A stretch of DNA of 64,000 nt from Gnetum montanum (GCA_015680685.1 MNCI01030115.1:545687-609686); one strand, 5' to 3'; numbered from the stretch's first letter, positions 22,723-34,607 are shown. Made by a program: numbers and translations. The notes: generated from the letters alone by a model not told the origin.

Positions 22723-23739
22723 CGATGGGATGCAATATCACATGAGCTGCGATATCATGTACGCGATATTGCATGAGCCACGATATTGCGTACGCGATAT
22801 CGCGGCCATCATGATATCGCATCCCTTGAGATATCATGAATGAGATATCGCAGTGCATCATCATATCTATAAATAAGAGGTAGCTTTCCCTTATTTCCTC
22901 ATCCTAGGCTAGAAGTAGGGAAATTCTGGTAGATTAATCACTCCAGAGATAGAATATTTTCCATGTGCCCACAGTAGGAGTCCTAAAAGTGAATGGATCG
23001 TTATTCGAACAACATTGTACTTTAACACAAGTTGTGTATGGCAATAAAGATGAGCTTCTTGGATAAACCTTGCAGTGCATGGAATAGGATTTTATTATCT
23101 GTTATTTCCTACATGCTAGTTATTACCTGCAGTATCGCAAAATGAGTACGACTTGATTACGAGCATTTAACAATGTGTATGGATAATCAAGGAATGGATG
23201 CTCATCGTGATTAGATTCTCTTACCCTTATCTCCTAGTAACGCGGGATGAGTACGAGTTGATTACAAGCATTTATGAATGTGTACGGATAGTCAAGGAAT
23301 AGATGCTCATCACATTTATGCTAGTTAACTGCCTTAGTATGACCACTTCGAACATGTGCATTATACGTGGTGATCCCAGTGATGATTAGTGTTTGGTAGC
23401 CACGGTTGCATAGGTTCAGGGTGTGTACGGTAAGTGGGAATGGATGCTGACACTAGGTAATTTAGACTTAATGCATTAGTTAGAGTTAGCCCTTAGTTTC
23501 TCAACCCTTCCCTCATTAGTGTAGAAGATATAAAACATAAAAGACCATAAAAATCATATACCTCAGACTTGCTTAACCATACACCATGACAACTACAAGT
23601 AAGTCTGGGAAGACAATGAATAATTAACCCTAAGTGTTCCATGGGGCGTGTAGGCATTTAGTCTGCGGAGTTCGACTGGATCGTGAGTGCTATGCTCATA
23701 TTCGTATGGTTGAGTGTAGGGGTATCTCACCACTCATCA
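22723..23739 (+). mobile_element. Element C: 3' LTR
   Basis: LTR of 1017 bp, from CGATGGG (decayed TG) to CTCATCA. The U3 between 22730 and 22867 is a dense array of GCGATATCGC-like palindromes; TATAAATA is at 22868-22875 and an AATAAA signal near 23045. Otherwise it is closely similar to the 5' LTR. Confidence 0.9.
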
Positions 23740-24590
23740 ATAATCATAGAGAAATTTTCACCTTATTGGACTACATCTTGCCTTTATTCAATGTGTCTTT
23801 TTAGTATTCAAAATTGTTTACAAAGGGTTTAAAACAAAGTATAAAAGAAATGAAAAGATAGTAAGACTAGTGAAAAAGGGTAACAAAATATTAAAAATGT
23901 TAAAAGAATTGAAAAATGCAAAAGAATTTCAAAAATTTAAGAAATGAAAAGTATTAAAGAATAGGAAGAAATTGTATCAAAGAATTAGGAAAAGTAAAAG
24001 AATTTTTTAAAAAAATGGAAAAGCACTTATTAATTCCTGAATCATGATAAGGCATCTCCCCCACAATTGAACTCACTAGTGAGTGTTCGAAAGATGCTTC
24101 CTAGATCTCCTAGATCATACACTCTAAGTGGTTTGTGTAAGTCATCATCCCAAGTGATCTAAATGGTATATGAGTTTTGATTGTTCAAGTATTTGTTCTC
24201 TTTTTCTTTTTGTGTATGATCATGAGTTATTAATTTCATGTTTAGGTCCTTAGTTGGAGTCATTTTTTTGGATTGGGAATTAGTAAGTGATTCAAATATT
24301 TCCATGCATGTCTTAAATAATTTTTGGATCTCAATTAGTGTTCATAGGGTGTCTTTTAGTTTTTTTTCTCCTACTCTTTATATTGCACACTTTTTCTTTT
24401 CACTGTTGTGGTGACCGTGTTAACATTCTAAAGTGTTGGTCCACTATTGCATCCTTTACTTTCAATAGTAATGCATGGTACATGTGTATGGATCCATGCA
24501 TGTCTTCTTTAGAGATCTCAACATATAGATCCCTCATATTTAACTTAGCATCAATTATGCTAAGCCATTCCCTCCCTGTGATAATTGGGA
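23740..24590. other. Element B internal noncoding region after the C insertion
   Basis: Begins with the second ATAAT target duplication. A-rich sequence to 24040; CATCTCCCCCAC at 24050-24063 is a decayed post-pol polypurine motif on the minus strand. No reverse transcriptase or integrase sequence is seen, so B also lacks pol. Confidence 0.6.
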
Positions 24591-24900
24591 ATTGCTTGTC
24601 ATTGATGGTGGTTACTACATTTTCTATCTATCACAAAGAACTAGTGATAGATTGATTTGTAAGCTCCAACCTGATCTTGTACTCCTTCAAAGGTGTTAGG
24701 TTCCATGTTTGATATATTTTGTAAGAGATCAAATTTACCCTAGAACCAAAGTTTAATAGACCTTTTCATGGCAAATTTGTAGCTACTCATAGATAAATTA
24801 GAGGAATTATTGGATCAATTCTCTTCTTTGGAAGTGGCCCTACCTTGATCTATTCAGATATAATTTCTATGAGCATGATAGTCTAAATTCTTATGTTTGA
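24591..24900 (-). pseudogene. Element B protease remnant
   Basis: On the minus strand near 24765-24690 the frame reads GLLNFGSRVNLIS then a Y-rich stretch and LELTNQSI, clearly related to ALLDSGSEVNLIS of the other elements. The catalytic D-S-G is changed to N-F-G, so no activity is expected. Further downstream, IIGREWLSMIDA-like residues match the conserved IMGRAWLSTIDA block. Confidence 0.6.
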
Positions 24901-27430
24901 AGATAATGAAAGTTTTTCTTTAGTAAGGGAATCTATTGTCAGAGAATTTGGTTTTGATGATGTTCTAATTCTACTAGCCTTTTTAGGACTTGTCCTAAAG
25001 AAAGGACATTTCTTTGTTTAATCCTTAGTATTACTAGTAGGATTCTCTAATTGAATGTTTACTACCCTTGTAGCTTTTCTCTGCTATGGTTGTGATGGTG
25101 ATTCCCATTACATAATAGGTGGTGGCACTGATGGCATAAGATTTAGGTGTTGAGTAGGAGGGTTAGTTACTAGTGGATGCACAAACGAGTTGGGATCAAT
25201 CCTTGGAAGCATTGTGCTATGGTAATCAAATGGATCATATAGTGAAGTCTAAATAGTTACATTGGATAGTGAGATCAAATGTTGGACATAGTATCCATAA
25301 GGATAAGGTTGTTGGTATAGATATTATTGCCTTAGCTATGGTATTGTTCATACTACTCTTGTTGCCACTGCTATTGATATTGCTCTACTTGGATAATAGG
25401 TTGGTTGAAAAGGGTGTTTGATATTCCCCTAAGGATAAGAAAGTCTTCTAGGTCCTTACTTTTTAACAAAGCTTGGATTGAGTGCATATACCCTAAACTC
25501 TTACAAGTGGACCATAATAGGATAACACCTCTTAGGATGTTCATACTGGCACACCTTACATCCATCCTCTTCCTCTAAATATAATTCAATGTATCCTTCA
25601 ATGGTAGCAACTTTTCCTTTTATCTTGTAACTATCTCATCCATAATCTCTTTTCTTCTTTTTGTTTTGCCCCTATTCAGTGCTTGTTTAATTGTTTCCTC
25701 CATGATCTTTAAAAATGTCATTAATTTCTCATCCACTAAATCCCAAAATCTTTCTACCTTGGCTACTATATCATTAACTAATTTTTAAATAGATAGGGTC
25801 GTTTGTTGAATGGCCTAGTCCAAGGTTTATTCCTCTTATGTTTCATGGTCTCGTGCATCCCTCTTCTAGATGGATGAATCTCTATTGTACTTCTTAGCTA
25901 TTTCCTTTTTTATAAGTTCACATTTCTCATTTTCCACTTGATCGGTTAGCCTTTGAATGTAATGGATGGTTAGTATTGATAATATTCCTTGGGAATAAAT
26001 CCCCAAGGGTCTCTTTGGTTTTGCTTCACAGCCCATCTATGATGTGCCTAAGCTATTCCTTTGATGAAAATCTATGGCTTGGACATCTATGTAATAGTGA
26101 ATAATATCTATCCATTATTGCATCAAGGGTCTTGTGAGTCCCTTGCTTTCATCCTTGGATTTTTTTTATAAGTTTGAGACTCGTGAATAGGTTTAGTATT
26201 TTTCATTACATATTTTAGACATGGTGCTCCAACATCTGATGGATTCAGATTCCAATGACCTATACTAACTCTCTGCTTCCTTCACAAGTGTTCTAGGAAA
26301 TAGCTTCAATTTTTTCAGATTTCTCCATGTTTTGAAGGATACTACATTATGGAAAGCTTAAAGGTGATGCTATGGATTCGCATTGTAGCCACCTTCAAAT
26401 CTTGACATATTTTTCATATCTAGCTATTTGATTTGACTAGCTATCACATGCTTGGTTGGTATGTAGACAATTTCCTAGATGTTTATCATGCTTCAAGTTA
26501 CCATTAGGGGTTCATTATCATCGTCAGGTTTGTATGCTTTATTGTACCAGTGAGCTCTTTTATGCTCATATCTCTCTTGATCCTTTCTTCTATCCCTTCT
26601 TCTCCTTCATTCATGTTCTTCAGCTTTTGTGTTAAAGTGTCATGAATATCAGTCATGATGACCATGAGTCCTCCTTTCTTTCTCATTAGAGTCCTGATAC
26701 TTATGTCATCTCCTATCAAAGTCCTCCAATGATCATGATGAGGTAGAGGAGGTGGTAGGAAAATAGTGTCAGCTTGTTCTCCTTTCATGACTCTTATATG
26801 ATTCTTTGTAGGATTTAGTAGGAACCCTTGGCCTAGAGTCCCACTTATATCTAGAGTCAGTAGCCTCCTCCTTGTGTGTCTTTGCTAAAGTTGAATGAAC
26901 TTGTGCTTTGGTAGGTTCTTCAAATCTAATGACAAGTGTCTTTGAAGGGTCCTCATGGTGTTGGTGAAGTTGCTCTGAAATGAATGTATCAGCATTAAGT
27001 TCTTTTATGACAACAAAAGTGTTGTCTTTCTTTCCTTTAATGTGTATATGTTTGATATCCATGACATCATCTCTTCTCCTCTGCTCATTTGTGGATTCAT
27101 ATGATCTTATCATGTATTGAGTCACATGATACCCTTCTTGGATTTGGTTTAAATGCATTCCCCTTAAGGAAGTTTGGAGCATGCTAAGTGCTACACATTC
27201 TAGAGGCAAGACTATGTTTCCTTGCATGTCCTTCCATCTCATTTAATTATCTTAATGGAAGATGAAAGTGAAGTCTAGATGGTAAGGATCAATGTGAGCA
27301 TACATGATTCTTGTCTACATTGGCATTCCCCATTCTTCTTCATAAATAATTCTATTACTACTCCTTCTTCTCTCCTTGTTAAGTGATGGTTGATCTTTGT
27401 GTGAAGCTGTATTATAGTTTTTAGATGGTA
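24901..27430 (-). pseudogene. Element B gag, degenerate
   Basis: Minus-strand gag. The open piece 27242-26769 (157 codons) starts MRWKDMQGNIVLPLE, matching the WRDLQGNIVLPP block of C and F, and continues into a charged linker. The core (26470-25900) is decayed. At about 25570-25530 lies GCKVCQYEHPKRC, the best preserved zinc-knuckle-like motif of the window (C-x2-C-x3-H-x3-C). The C-terminal proline-rich region and the ...KRPFF..-type block reach about 25000. Numerous stops make it nonfunctional. Confidence 0.7.
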
Positions 27431-27523
27431 TGTGTTAAGTGTGCTTTACTTATAGTTGTAAGGGTTTGACTTTGTGTTTCCAACACAAAGAACTTTAATA
27501 AATCTTAGCATAACATTAACAAG

Positions 27524-27541
27524 TCCCCAGCAACGACACCA
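27524..27541 (-). other. Element B primer-binding site (tRNA-Asp)
   Basis: The minus strand reads TGGTGTCGTTGCTGGGGA one base from the 5' LTR. Confidence 0.8.
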
Positions 27542-27542
27542 A

Positions 27543-28449
27543 TGATTAGTGGTGGAGTAGTTCAACACCCAACATATAAGTTGAGTGTTCATGCATAACT
27601 TGGTTGAATCCATGGATAATACAATGTAATTATGCTAGTAATTGGTTAGAATTTGCAATCGTTTTCTTCTCACATGAGCTAGTAAAATTGATGTGTATGG
27701 TTTAACTCATGGTGAGGTATATGATAATGATGTTTTGTTGGCCTTAATTCGCCTAGAAAACATAAGGTAAGAGTAAAGGTTTCTAATTTTAAGTAATAGT
27801 AAGCAAATATTTTCTAGCTTATGTGATGAGCAACTAGTTCTAACCTTCCATTCACACCTTGGACTTCATGTAACTACTATTGGGATTACCAAGTATCACA
27901 CTACTTGGCATACCAAGTGATAGTACTACTGGGTTACCAAGCATTTACACTTAAGTGTTTGAGGTCATTTATACTCATTCTACTTATCAACAAGGATAGT
28001 GAAGTGCAGAGAAAGTAAATTAGTAACTAATGAAAACATTAAACATTAAGCTACATGGAAATAGTAAATTTATTCTAAGTGTAACCAATAAAGACTAAGT
28101 GATGATGTAATGATGTAGAGTAATCTTGATCTTTATTTCCATGAATGAAACATGTCCAAGTACATTCCACTCGAATAAAGACTCCATTATATTACTAAAC
28201 ATCATACTAAGAGCATATACTCCTAAGTGCTAAGTGCTAAAATTAAGAAACAAACTAACAGAACTTTTGCTAAGTCTGAAATGAAACTGTGTGTGGATGG
28301 TGCACCTAAGTATTGTATTTATAAGCCCACACATGTTTGCAATACGATATACATGACATCATAGCTTGTGCCCCAATATTAAGGATTTGATATCACAGCT
28401 TTGATATTAGAGACTTGATATTGTGGCCAAGAAAAAATTCAATTTATCA
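27543..28449 (-). mobile_element. Element B: 5' LTR
   Basis: LTR of 907 bp matching 10812-11719 throughout; 3' end at 27543 (CTAATCA), 5' end at 28449 (TGATAAATTG). The two B LTRs are 15.8 kb apart only because C is inserted between them. TCACTAA occurs immediately left of the 3' LTR (10805-10811) and 2 bp to the right of this LTR (28451-28457), probably an imperfect target duplication. Confidence 0.85.
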
Positions 28450-28616
28450 CTCACTAAGGATCTTGCAAGCACATTGTATGTTGCAACTTTCATTCTCATT
28501 CTTGTATTCTCTTTTGGATAATTTCTTTTCATGGGCATCCTACACATTATGGAAATGAGATTTTGAGTCTCCATGTTGTTTTGTCATATGATTTGGTTGT
28601 AGGATGGATTGATATA
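28450..28616 (-). pseudogene. CCR4-like nuclease remnant, N-terminal exon piece
   Basis: The minus strand encodes KVATYNVLARSLV near 28495-28455, the expected start of the CCR4-type nuclease fold (YNVLA with the metal-site Asn). Across the B insertion the other side (10811 downward) continues with TKKQHLLYPPRALD-like codons, as in family members. This places B inside one exon of the gene. Element E is inserted directly upstream at 28617. The short piece between has no other recognisable feature. Confidence 0.7.
28612..28616. repeat. Target-site duplication of element E (ATATA)
   Basis: ATATA precedes the E LTR and is repeated at 34603-34607 directly after the other LTR. Confidence 0.85.
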
Positions 28617-29520
28617 TGATGAGTGGTGAGGTACCCCTACACTCAACCATACTAATATGAGTGTTTCATGCATGATCCAGTTGAACTCCATAGACAGGCT
28701 AGTTGTATCTAGATAATTACTCATAGATCGGAGTTCACTTTCTTCCCACCTAGACTAGTATTAGCTTTTTCACATATGATTTAGTCCAGAGTGAGGTGTA
28801 TGATGTGCTCCTATACTAATGCTACTCCTGGGGCTAATGGAAAATAATATGAACTAAACTAGGAGAGAGAGAGAGAGTCTAAGCTAGCCTAAGTGTGATG
28901 AGCATTCATTCCTTAATCATCTATACACATCTTGGACCTCATGCATGACTACCACTAGGATTACCAAGAGCATGGCCTAAGTACACTACTGGGTTACCAA
29001 GTAGTCACACTTAAATGCTTGTGATTAAGTCGTATTAATTCCGTGTTACTAGGAGATAAAGGTAGAGAGATATTAACTATGGAAGTAGTAAATAACAATA
29101 ACAATTAAATAATTAAGCTAAGTGGATGTTGCAATGATGAAGTAATCTCAATCTTTATTTTTGGTCATGTGCATGTCCAAGTACATCACACTTGAATAAG
29201 GATGTCGTACAATTCCAATCATCACATTGCGGGCATGCACTGAGAAATAATTCTAACTCTAAGAAGGAAAAACTAAAAGAGTTTGGATAAGGGACTAAGA
29301 ACTAATGCCAAAACCAAGTGTGCTGCCTTTTATTTATAGTCTCACACAGGAACCGAGATATTGCATGTAGGCCACAATATCGCATACATGATATCATAAC
29401 TACGATATCGGGGGTCCAATAACAAGAGTCCAATATCAAGACTTATCAAAATTTGTATCTTGTGTTAGGGTTCTGATAACAGGGGTTCAATAATAAGACC
29501 TAATAGACCATGACTCATCA
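28617..29520 (-). mobile_element. Element E: 3' LTR
   Basis: LTR of 904 bp on the minus strand, with CTCATCA at 28617 and TGATGAGTC at 29520. The U3 has GCGATATC-like boxes and (C)CAATATCAAG boxes between 29350 and 29500. A TATA-like box is near 29332 (minus). An AG microsatellite lies at about 28862-28876. Confidence 0.9.
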
Positions 29521-29534
29521 TACCCCCATGACTA
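29521..29534 (-). promoter_or_regulatory. Element E polypurine tract
   Basis: The minus strand reads TAGTCATGGGGGTA directly before the LTR. Confidence 0.8.
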
Positions 29535-29626
29535 AATAACAACTCGTCCTTGAGTCAAAGAAAGTGAGGAACAAGTTCAATTGATTACATAGTGGATAGG
29601 TATGGGATTATTGACTGAATAGGAAT

Positions 29627-30133
29627 TTATTTATGCAGTAGTGGAGAATTAAACAAAATTTTTACATAGACACAAAAGACAAAACTTGTGGAACTCATGG
29701 GGTTCCCAGTAGTGGTGGCTTCTCTATGGGTGCCTCTCCTTTGTCCTGCATGATCAAGCTTCTGAGATTGATAATTTTGAAGAAGCGCTTGATGTTTCTC
29801 CTCTTCTATCCAAGGGTTATGAGCTATCCATACTGATGTTCCAATGTTTGATGGATTCATCACTTTCCATGAACATGGCAATTGCAGGAACACTTGATTG
29901 GCCTTAACATGTTATGCAGCAAATAGTCGTCATTCCTCTCCATAGGCTTGGGCCCTAACCTCTCCACCTTTTGCTTGGATAGATTATGTAGTAATAGGAG
30001 TTCCATGATGGATGTTGAGTGATTGTGCCTCCTACTTTACATGTTCTACATGAAGTCCTTGGCCTCTGCCTTCCCCTGGTCATTCAGTTGCACCTTGAGA
30101 AGGTCTTCCTTGTTGTCTTCTTTTAGGGGAGAT
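29627..30133 (-). pseudogene. Element E extra ORF, internally deleted
   Basis: The N-terminal part after the acceptor at 30134 reads SPKRRQQGRPSQGATE, related to MAPKKRRN of B; the start ATG is changed to ATC. The C-terminal block, 29893-29640, carries FLQLPCSWKVMNPSNIGTS and IEEEKHQALLQNYQSQ, matching the C-terminal blocks of B and D. The roughly 600 codons in between (globular domain and coiled coil) are gone. Function unknown. Confidence 0.6.
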
Positions 30134-30195
30134 CTATAATCACACAAAGATCAATTGTTAGTAAGGTTATTGAAAAAATTTCAATGATTTCATAC
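30134..30195 (-). other. Intron-like signature of element E (62 nt)
   Basis: The minus strand reads GAGTAAG|GTATGAAA ... CCTTACTAACAATTG ... TGTGATTATAG|ATC. TACTAAC is a perfect branch-point consensus. Donor and acceptor match B and D. Confidence 0.65.
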
Positions 30196-30439
30196 CTTAC
30201 TCATTACCTTCAATAAATGTTGAATTCTTTGCTTAGTGTGATCTTAGAGTGAGAAATTTTTTCAAAGAAGTTGTCCTAAAAGTTGAATGTTGGACCTGGT
30301 TTGTTTAGGTAACACATAAAAGGGCATGGTTTTGAGGAATTTTTGATAAAATGATGACAAAGGAAAGAATAGATTTGACAATGAAGTACTCAAAGGGTAT
30401 AAGATGATGTGGTGGTATGCAACAAGTACAAATTACAAA

Positions 30440-30720
30440 AGTCATGCAAGTGGGTCCTCCTCAAAGCAGGTTCCAACCTATAATGCCCTTGTGTAACCAC
30501 ATATTAAAATGTCCATAGGTACTAGAAGGGTTAAATGTAATCCATACCAATTTCACAAAACACACACATGTAGATACCATTGGAATGAGGTAAGAATTCT
30601 ATGCTATACAAGATATGAGTCACAATTACATGAACAGTGAGATGAGATGGACTATAGAAGGGATTGTAGAGATTGGGACATGAGGTAACTAACCCAGGGC
30701 ATAATGAATAATGTGTGTAA
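30440..30720 (+). pseudogene. Antisense accessory ORF remnant of element E
   Basis: The plus strand at 30449-30500 retains the conserved GGGTCCTCCTCAAAGCAGG block, equivalent to GSSPKQA of the other copies, and then decays. Only position and this block support the call. Confidence 0.4.
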
Positions 30721-31560
30721 AGCATGATTAATGTGTCATTAACCTATCATTCCAAGATCAGGACCAAGTCCTTTCCTCTAATCAGTGACACCACATTGTT
30801 TCATCCCATGATGAGCGACTATGAGAGTACCATAACAACAAGGCGTATGATTACTTGGTATTTTTTTCAAGGGAGGAGTGATTTTTGCTTTGTGGCACTT
30901 TCCTTTTTTCTTTCTTTCTTCTTTTTTTTCTTTTTTTTCTTTTTTCTCTTTTTCTCTCTTTTTTCTCAATTGATGAATCCCGAGAAGCCACCAACCTTCA
31001 GGCATGGGTGCATGTCTTTCCAGTGGGACCCCCTATAACAACATTGGATTTTTGAGTGCCTTTTGATCACTCTTACTCTCATTTTGCATTAGATCTACAA
31101 GGATCTTAGTACAATCATGTTGTGTGATAACTCTCACAAACATCACCAAAGAGAATCCTCAAGTCCCCTTGATGTCACACCCTGATCATTCCCTCTTGAT
31201 CCATCCTTCTTCATTCTAGGTATAATGAACACAAAATTAATTTTAAGTTTTAAGAATGTCAAGAATATCACTGTACCCTCGAATAGAACCTCTTATTTGT
31301 AGAGTGGATGAGTGGGTGTAATGGGCTCACTGTCCAAATAATTGATCACTCGAGACTCGATAACATAGAACACACCTCAGCCAACAAGCCACTTGAGTTT
31401 TTTATTCATAGATGAGATTACTTATAAAAATATAAAAGGACCAAAAGACAGAAAGATAAAAAAAAATTAAAAAATGAAAAATTGGAAAACAAAAAATTGT
31501 AAAATTAAAGAAAATGAAAAATATTTATTAACCCTGCTTGTTATTAGAATGGGGGATATC
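30721..31560. other. Element E internal noncoding region with polypyrimidine tract
   Basis: Homologous to 15741-16385 and 23740-24050 of B. 30898-30965 is a T/C-rich microsatellite (TTTCTTTC-like). A-rich tracts lie at 31440-31530. No pol sequence is present. Confidence 0.55.
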
Positions 31561-33524
31561 CTACATAACTAAATGGTTGAGCATGGTGAGGATTAATAAA
31601 TGAAAGATGAGGATGCTTGCATGTTGGAAATGTTGAAACTTGGTCATACTTACCCCATTAGAGTTCACACACCTAATTATAGTAAGCATAGTGGGGCAAT
31701 TTATAAGATGTGGTTCCCAAATAAAGAGTTGACCCACTATGATACTTGAGACCATAAGATGACATGCAAGGATCATGATGTCTTCCTTCATGGTTGTATT
31801 CATTAGGCCGTATGGTTGTTGGAGTGTTAATAGGTGGCCCTGATGAGGTAACATGAGGCGTCAGGTTTGAGGAGAAGGATGCACCATAGTGTTGGACTTG
31901 TGCTGAGTTGGAGGATGCAATGACCTTGGAACTGTGTTGTCCCTTCCTATGGTTATGTCTAAAGAAGGGACACCTTTGATGTTGATGAGATCTCTCATTG
32001 CTGTTCGTAATAGTAGCACAAGTAACATTCGTGGGTCGTTGTTGTGGTGTAGACACTTCAGGAATAATTGGTGGCAATGTAGAAGGAGGGAAAGGATGAG
32101 AATGTTGAAATCTAGGATAAGTGTAAGGTACACAAGGCAGTGGTTGTGTTGATGACATGGGCTGATAGTATCAAGGAGAATCATAATGCAGTGAGATAGA
32201 ATATGTTGACCCAGTTGGGAAAATAGGATGTTGAACTAGATCAACATTTAAATTCAGATGGTATGAAGGGTGTCCCCAGTTTAGGGCTGGCTTCTCCCAT
32301 GACTGGGATTGTTGCCACTGTGATCAAACACAGTATCTCTATATGAACTCTGGGTGTAACGTGCTTCCCCAATGCTCATGTAAATGAAATAAGATTGAGC
32401 ATTGGCCCTTGGGGTGATCATACAGGAAAATTTTGCATTCATACGTATGATTGGTAGTTGAGCTCTTATTTTCTTCATCCCTTCTTTCTGATTGTCTAAT
32501 GACATCTTTTCCTACTTCTCAGGTTTTCAAAACTCCATCTCTAATATTATTGACATATTCTCCACACTTTTTATGCATCCATTCCAGCATCTTATTGATC
32601 TTTGCTCAATTTCATCTAATGATTGTTGTACTGGCAAAGATGGTTCTTCCTCCTTGAGATAGGTTGATTTCTCCTTTTTGTGATTATGGACCTCTGTAAG
32701 GTTGAGATTTTGGTCCCATTGATGTTTTTCAACACTCTCCCATCTAGCTATTTCTCCTTCTTCTTTTGCTACCTACTTAATAAGCTCTTGGAATTAATGG
32801 ATTCATAGTTCGTATAGTTGACCTTGGGCATACATCCCTAGGGTCTCTGTTGTTTCACCACAAAGGCCATCAATGATATGGTACATTAGCCTTTCCTCAA
32901 AGAACTCATGGCCTGGATAGTTGTTTAATAGTGCATAATATCTTTCTAAATCCATGTCTAAGGGTTCATGTTGTGCTTGTTTCCACTCTTGTATTTGTTT
33001 CCTCAAGGTCAACACTCTTGCGTAGGTTTGACATCTTTTGTTAAAGAGTTCTTCCATTGTTAGCCAACGTCATATTGAATTTGGTTTTAATAATCTATAC
33101 CATACTTTTGCTTGGCCAATGAGTGTCAGAGGAAAGAGCTTGAGTTTTTGCCAACTGTTATCAATGCTTTTCCATGCATAGGCATTGTAGAAGGCTCATC
33201 AATGTTGTTGCAGATCTAAGTCATAGCCTCCTAAAAAATTGGGAAACTTGTTTAAATCGAGCCTAGGTAGGCAGCTCTCTTTACGTTGACTATAGGAGAT
33301 TCAAACAACCTCTTTTATTTGCGTTAGGCTTGTAGTGGCCAGTATGGGTTCATCGTCATTAAGTTATGCTTCCATGCATTGGGATGATGCTGCCTTCATT
33401 TATGTTTATAAGAAACCCCCACCTCAAATTTTGCACTCCAATCTTCATTATCATATAATTCGTTGTTTCTCCAATGAATTGCCTCACTAGATGTGGCATT
33501 GTTGTAGTCTTGTAGGAGAGGCAT
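31561..33524 (-). pseudogene. Element E gag, degenerate
   Basis: Minus-strand gag starting near the ATG at 33524. The core is at 33057-32803: CQTYARVLTLRKQIQEWKQA, YYALLNNYPGHEFFEERL and DGLCGETTETLGMYAQGQL match the capsid-like blocks of A, C and F. Near 32440-32395 is the decayed zinc knuckle YECKIFLYDHPKGQC. The proline/serine-rich C-terminus (32158-31673) contains RCPFFRHNHRKGQ, the counterpart of the KRPFF block that precedes the protease elsewhere. Protease and all of pol are missing. A copy of the polypurine motif inside gag is near 32290-32300. Confidence 0.7.
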
Positions 33525-33646
33525 GGTTGTGCGATTGTGTGTGAATTTGTATGTGACTTTTTGTAATTATTTCTTCCTAAAAGATATATTGTTAATTCCT
33601 ATACAAAAACCCTTTATGATATAACTAATCTAGATAACTAGCACCA

Positions 33647-33664
33647 TCCCCAGCGATGGAGCCA
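33647..33664 (-). other. Element E primer-binding site (decayed tRNA-Asp type)
   Basis: The minus strand reads TGGCTCCATCGCTGGGGA, next to the 5' LTR. Confidence 0.7.
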
Positions 33665-33665
33665 A

Positions 33666-34602
33666 TGATGAGTGGAAAGGTATCCCTACACTCAACCATA
33701 GGAATATGAGCGTTTCATGCATGATCTAGTTGAAATTCATAGATGGGCTAGTTGTGGTATCTAGATAGCTACTCATAGATCGTAGTTCACTATCTTCCCA
33801 CCTAGACTAGTATTAGCTTTGTCACATATGGTTTAGTACAGAGTGAGGTGTATGATGTTTTCCTATACTAATGCTACTCCTGGGGCTAATGGAAAATAAT
33901 ATAAACTAAACTAGGAGAGAGAGAGAGAGTCTAAGCTAGCCTAAGTGTGATGAGCATCTATTCCTTAATCATCTGTACACATCTTGGACCTTGTGCATGA
34001 CTACCATTGGGATTACCAAGCCCATGGCCTAAGTACACTACTCAGTTACCAAGTAGTCACACTTAAATTCTCGTGATTAAGTCATACTCATTCCACGTTA
34101 CTAGGAGATAAAGATAGAGAGAGATATTAACTACGGAAGTAGTAAATAACAATAACAATTAAATAATTAAGCTAAGTGGATGCTGCAATGATGAAGTAAT
34201 CTTGATCTTTATTACCGGACATGTGCATGTCCAAGTACATCACACTTGAATAAGGATGTCATACAATTACAATTATCACACTGCAGGCATGCACTGAGAA
34301 ATAATTCTAACTCTAAGAAGGAAAAACTACAAGATTTTGGATAAGGGACTAAGAACTAATGCCAAAACTAAGTGTGTTACCTTTTATTTATAGGCTCACA
34401 TGGGAACCATGATATTGCGTACGTGATATCGCATGTAGGCCATGAGATCATGTATGTGATATCGCGTACACGATATCATGGTTGCGATATTTGGGGTCCA
34501 ATAATAGGGGTCCAATATTGGGACTTATTAGACTTGGTATCTTGTATCAGGGTTCTGATAGCAGGGGTTCGATAACAAGACCTGACAGACCATGACTCAT
34601 CA
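33666..34602 (-). mobile_element. Element E: 5' LTR
   Basis: LTR of 937 bp matching 28617-29520. Its U3 (34390-34560) has additional GCGATATCGCG/GTACGTGATATC boxes compared with the 3' LTR. It ends TGATGAGTC (minus) at 34602, followed by the ATATA target duplication. Confidence 0.9.
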
Positions 34603-34607
34603 ATATA

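Noticed and set aside
22730-22867. GATATCGC array as a satellite or CRISPR-like repeat
   Set aside because: Irregular spacing, no spacers, and confined to LTR U3 regions of A and C (related boxes in B and E).
30724-31038. Phenylalanine-rich plus-strand frame
   Set aside because: It spans a T/C microsatellite in the E internal region; not coding.
34372-34575. Plus-strand 67-codon frame rich in H, G and I
   Set aside because: It is a translation of the GATATC palindrome array in the E LTR.
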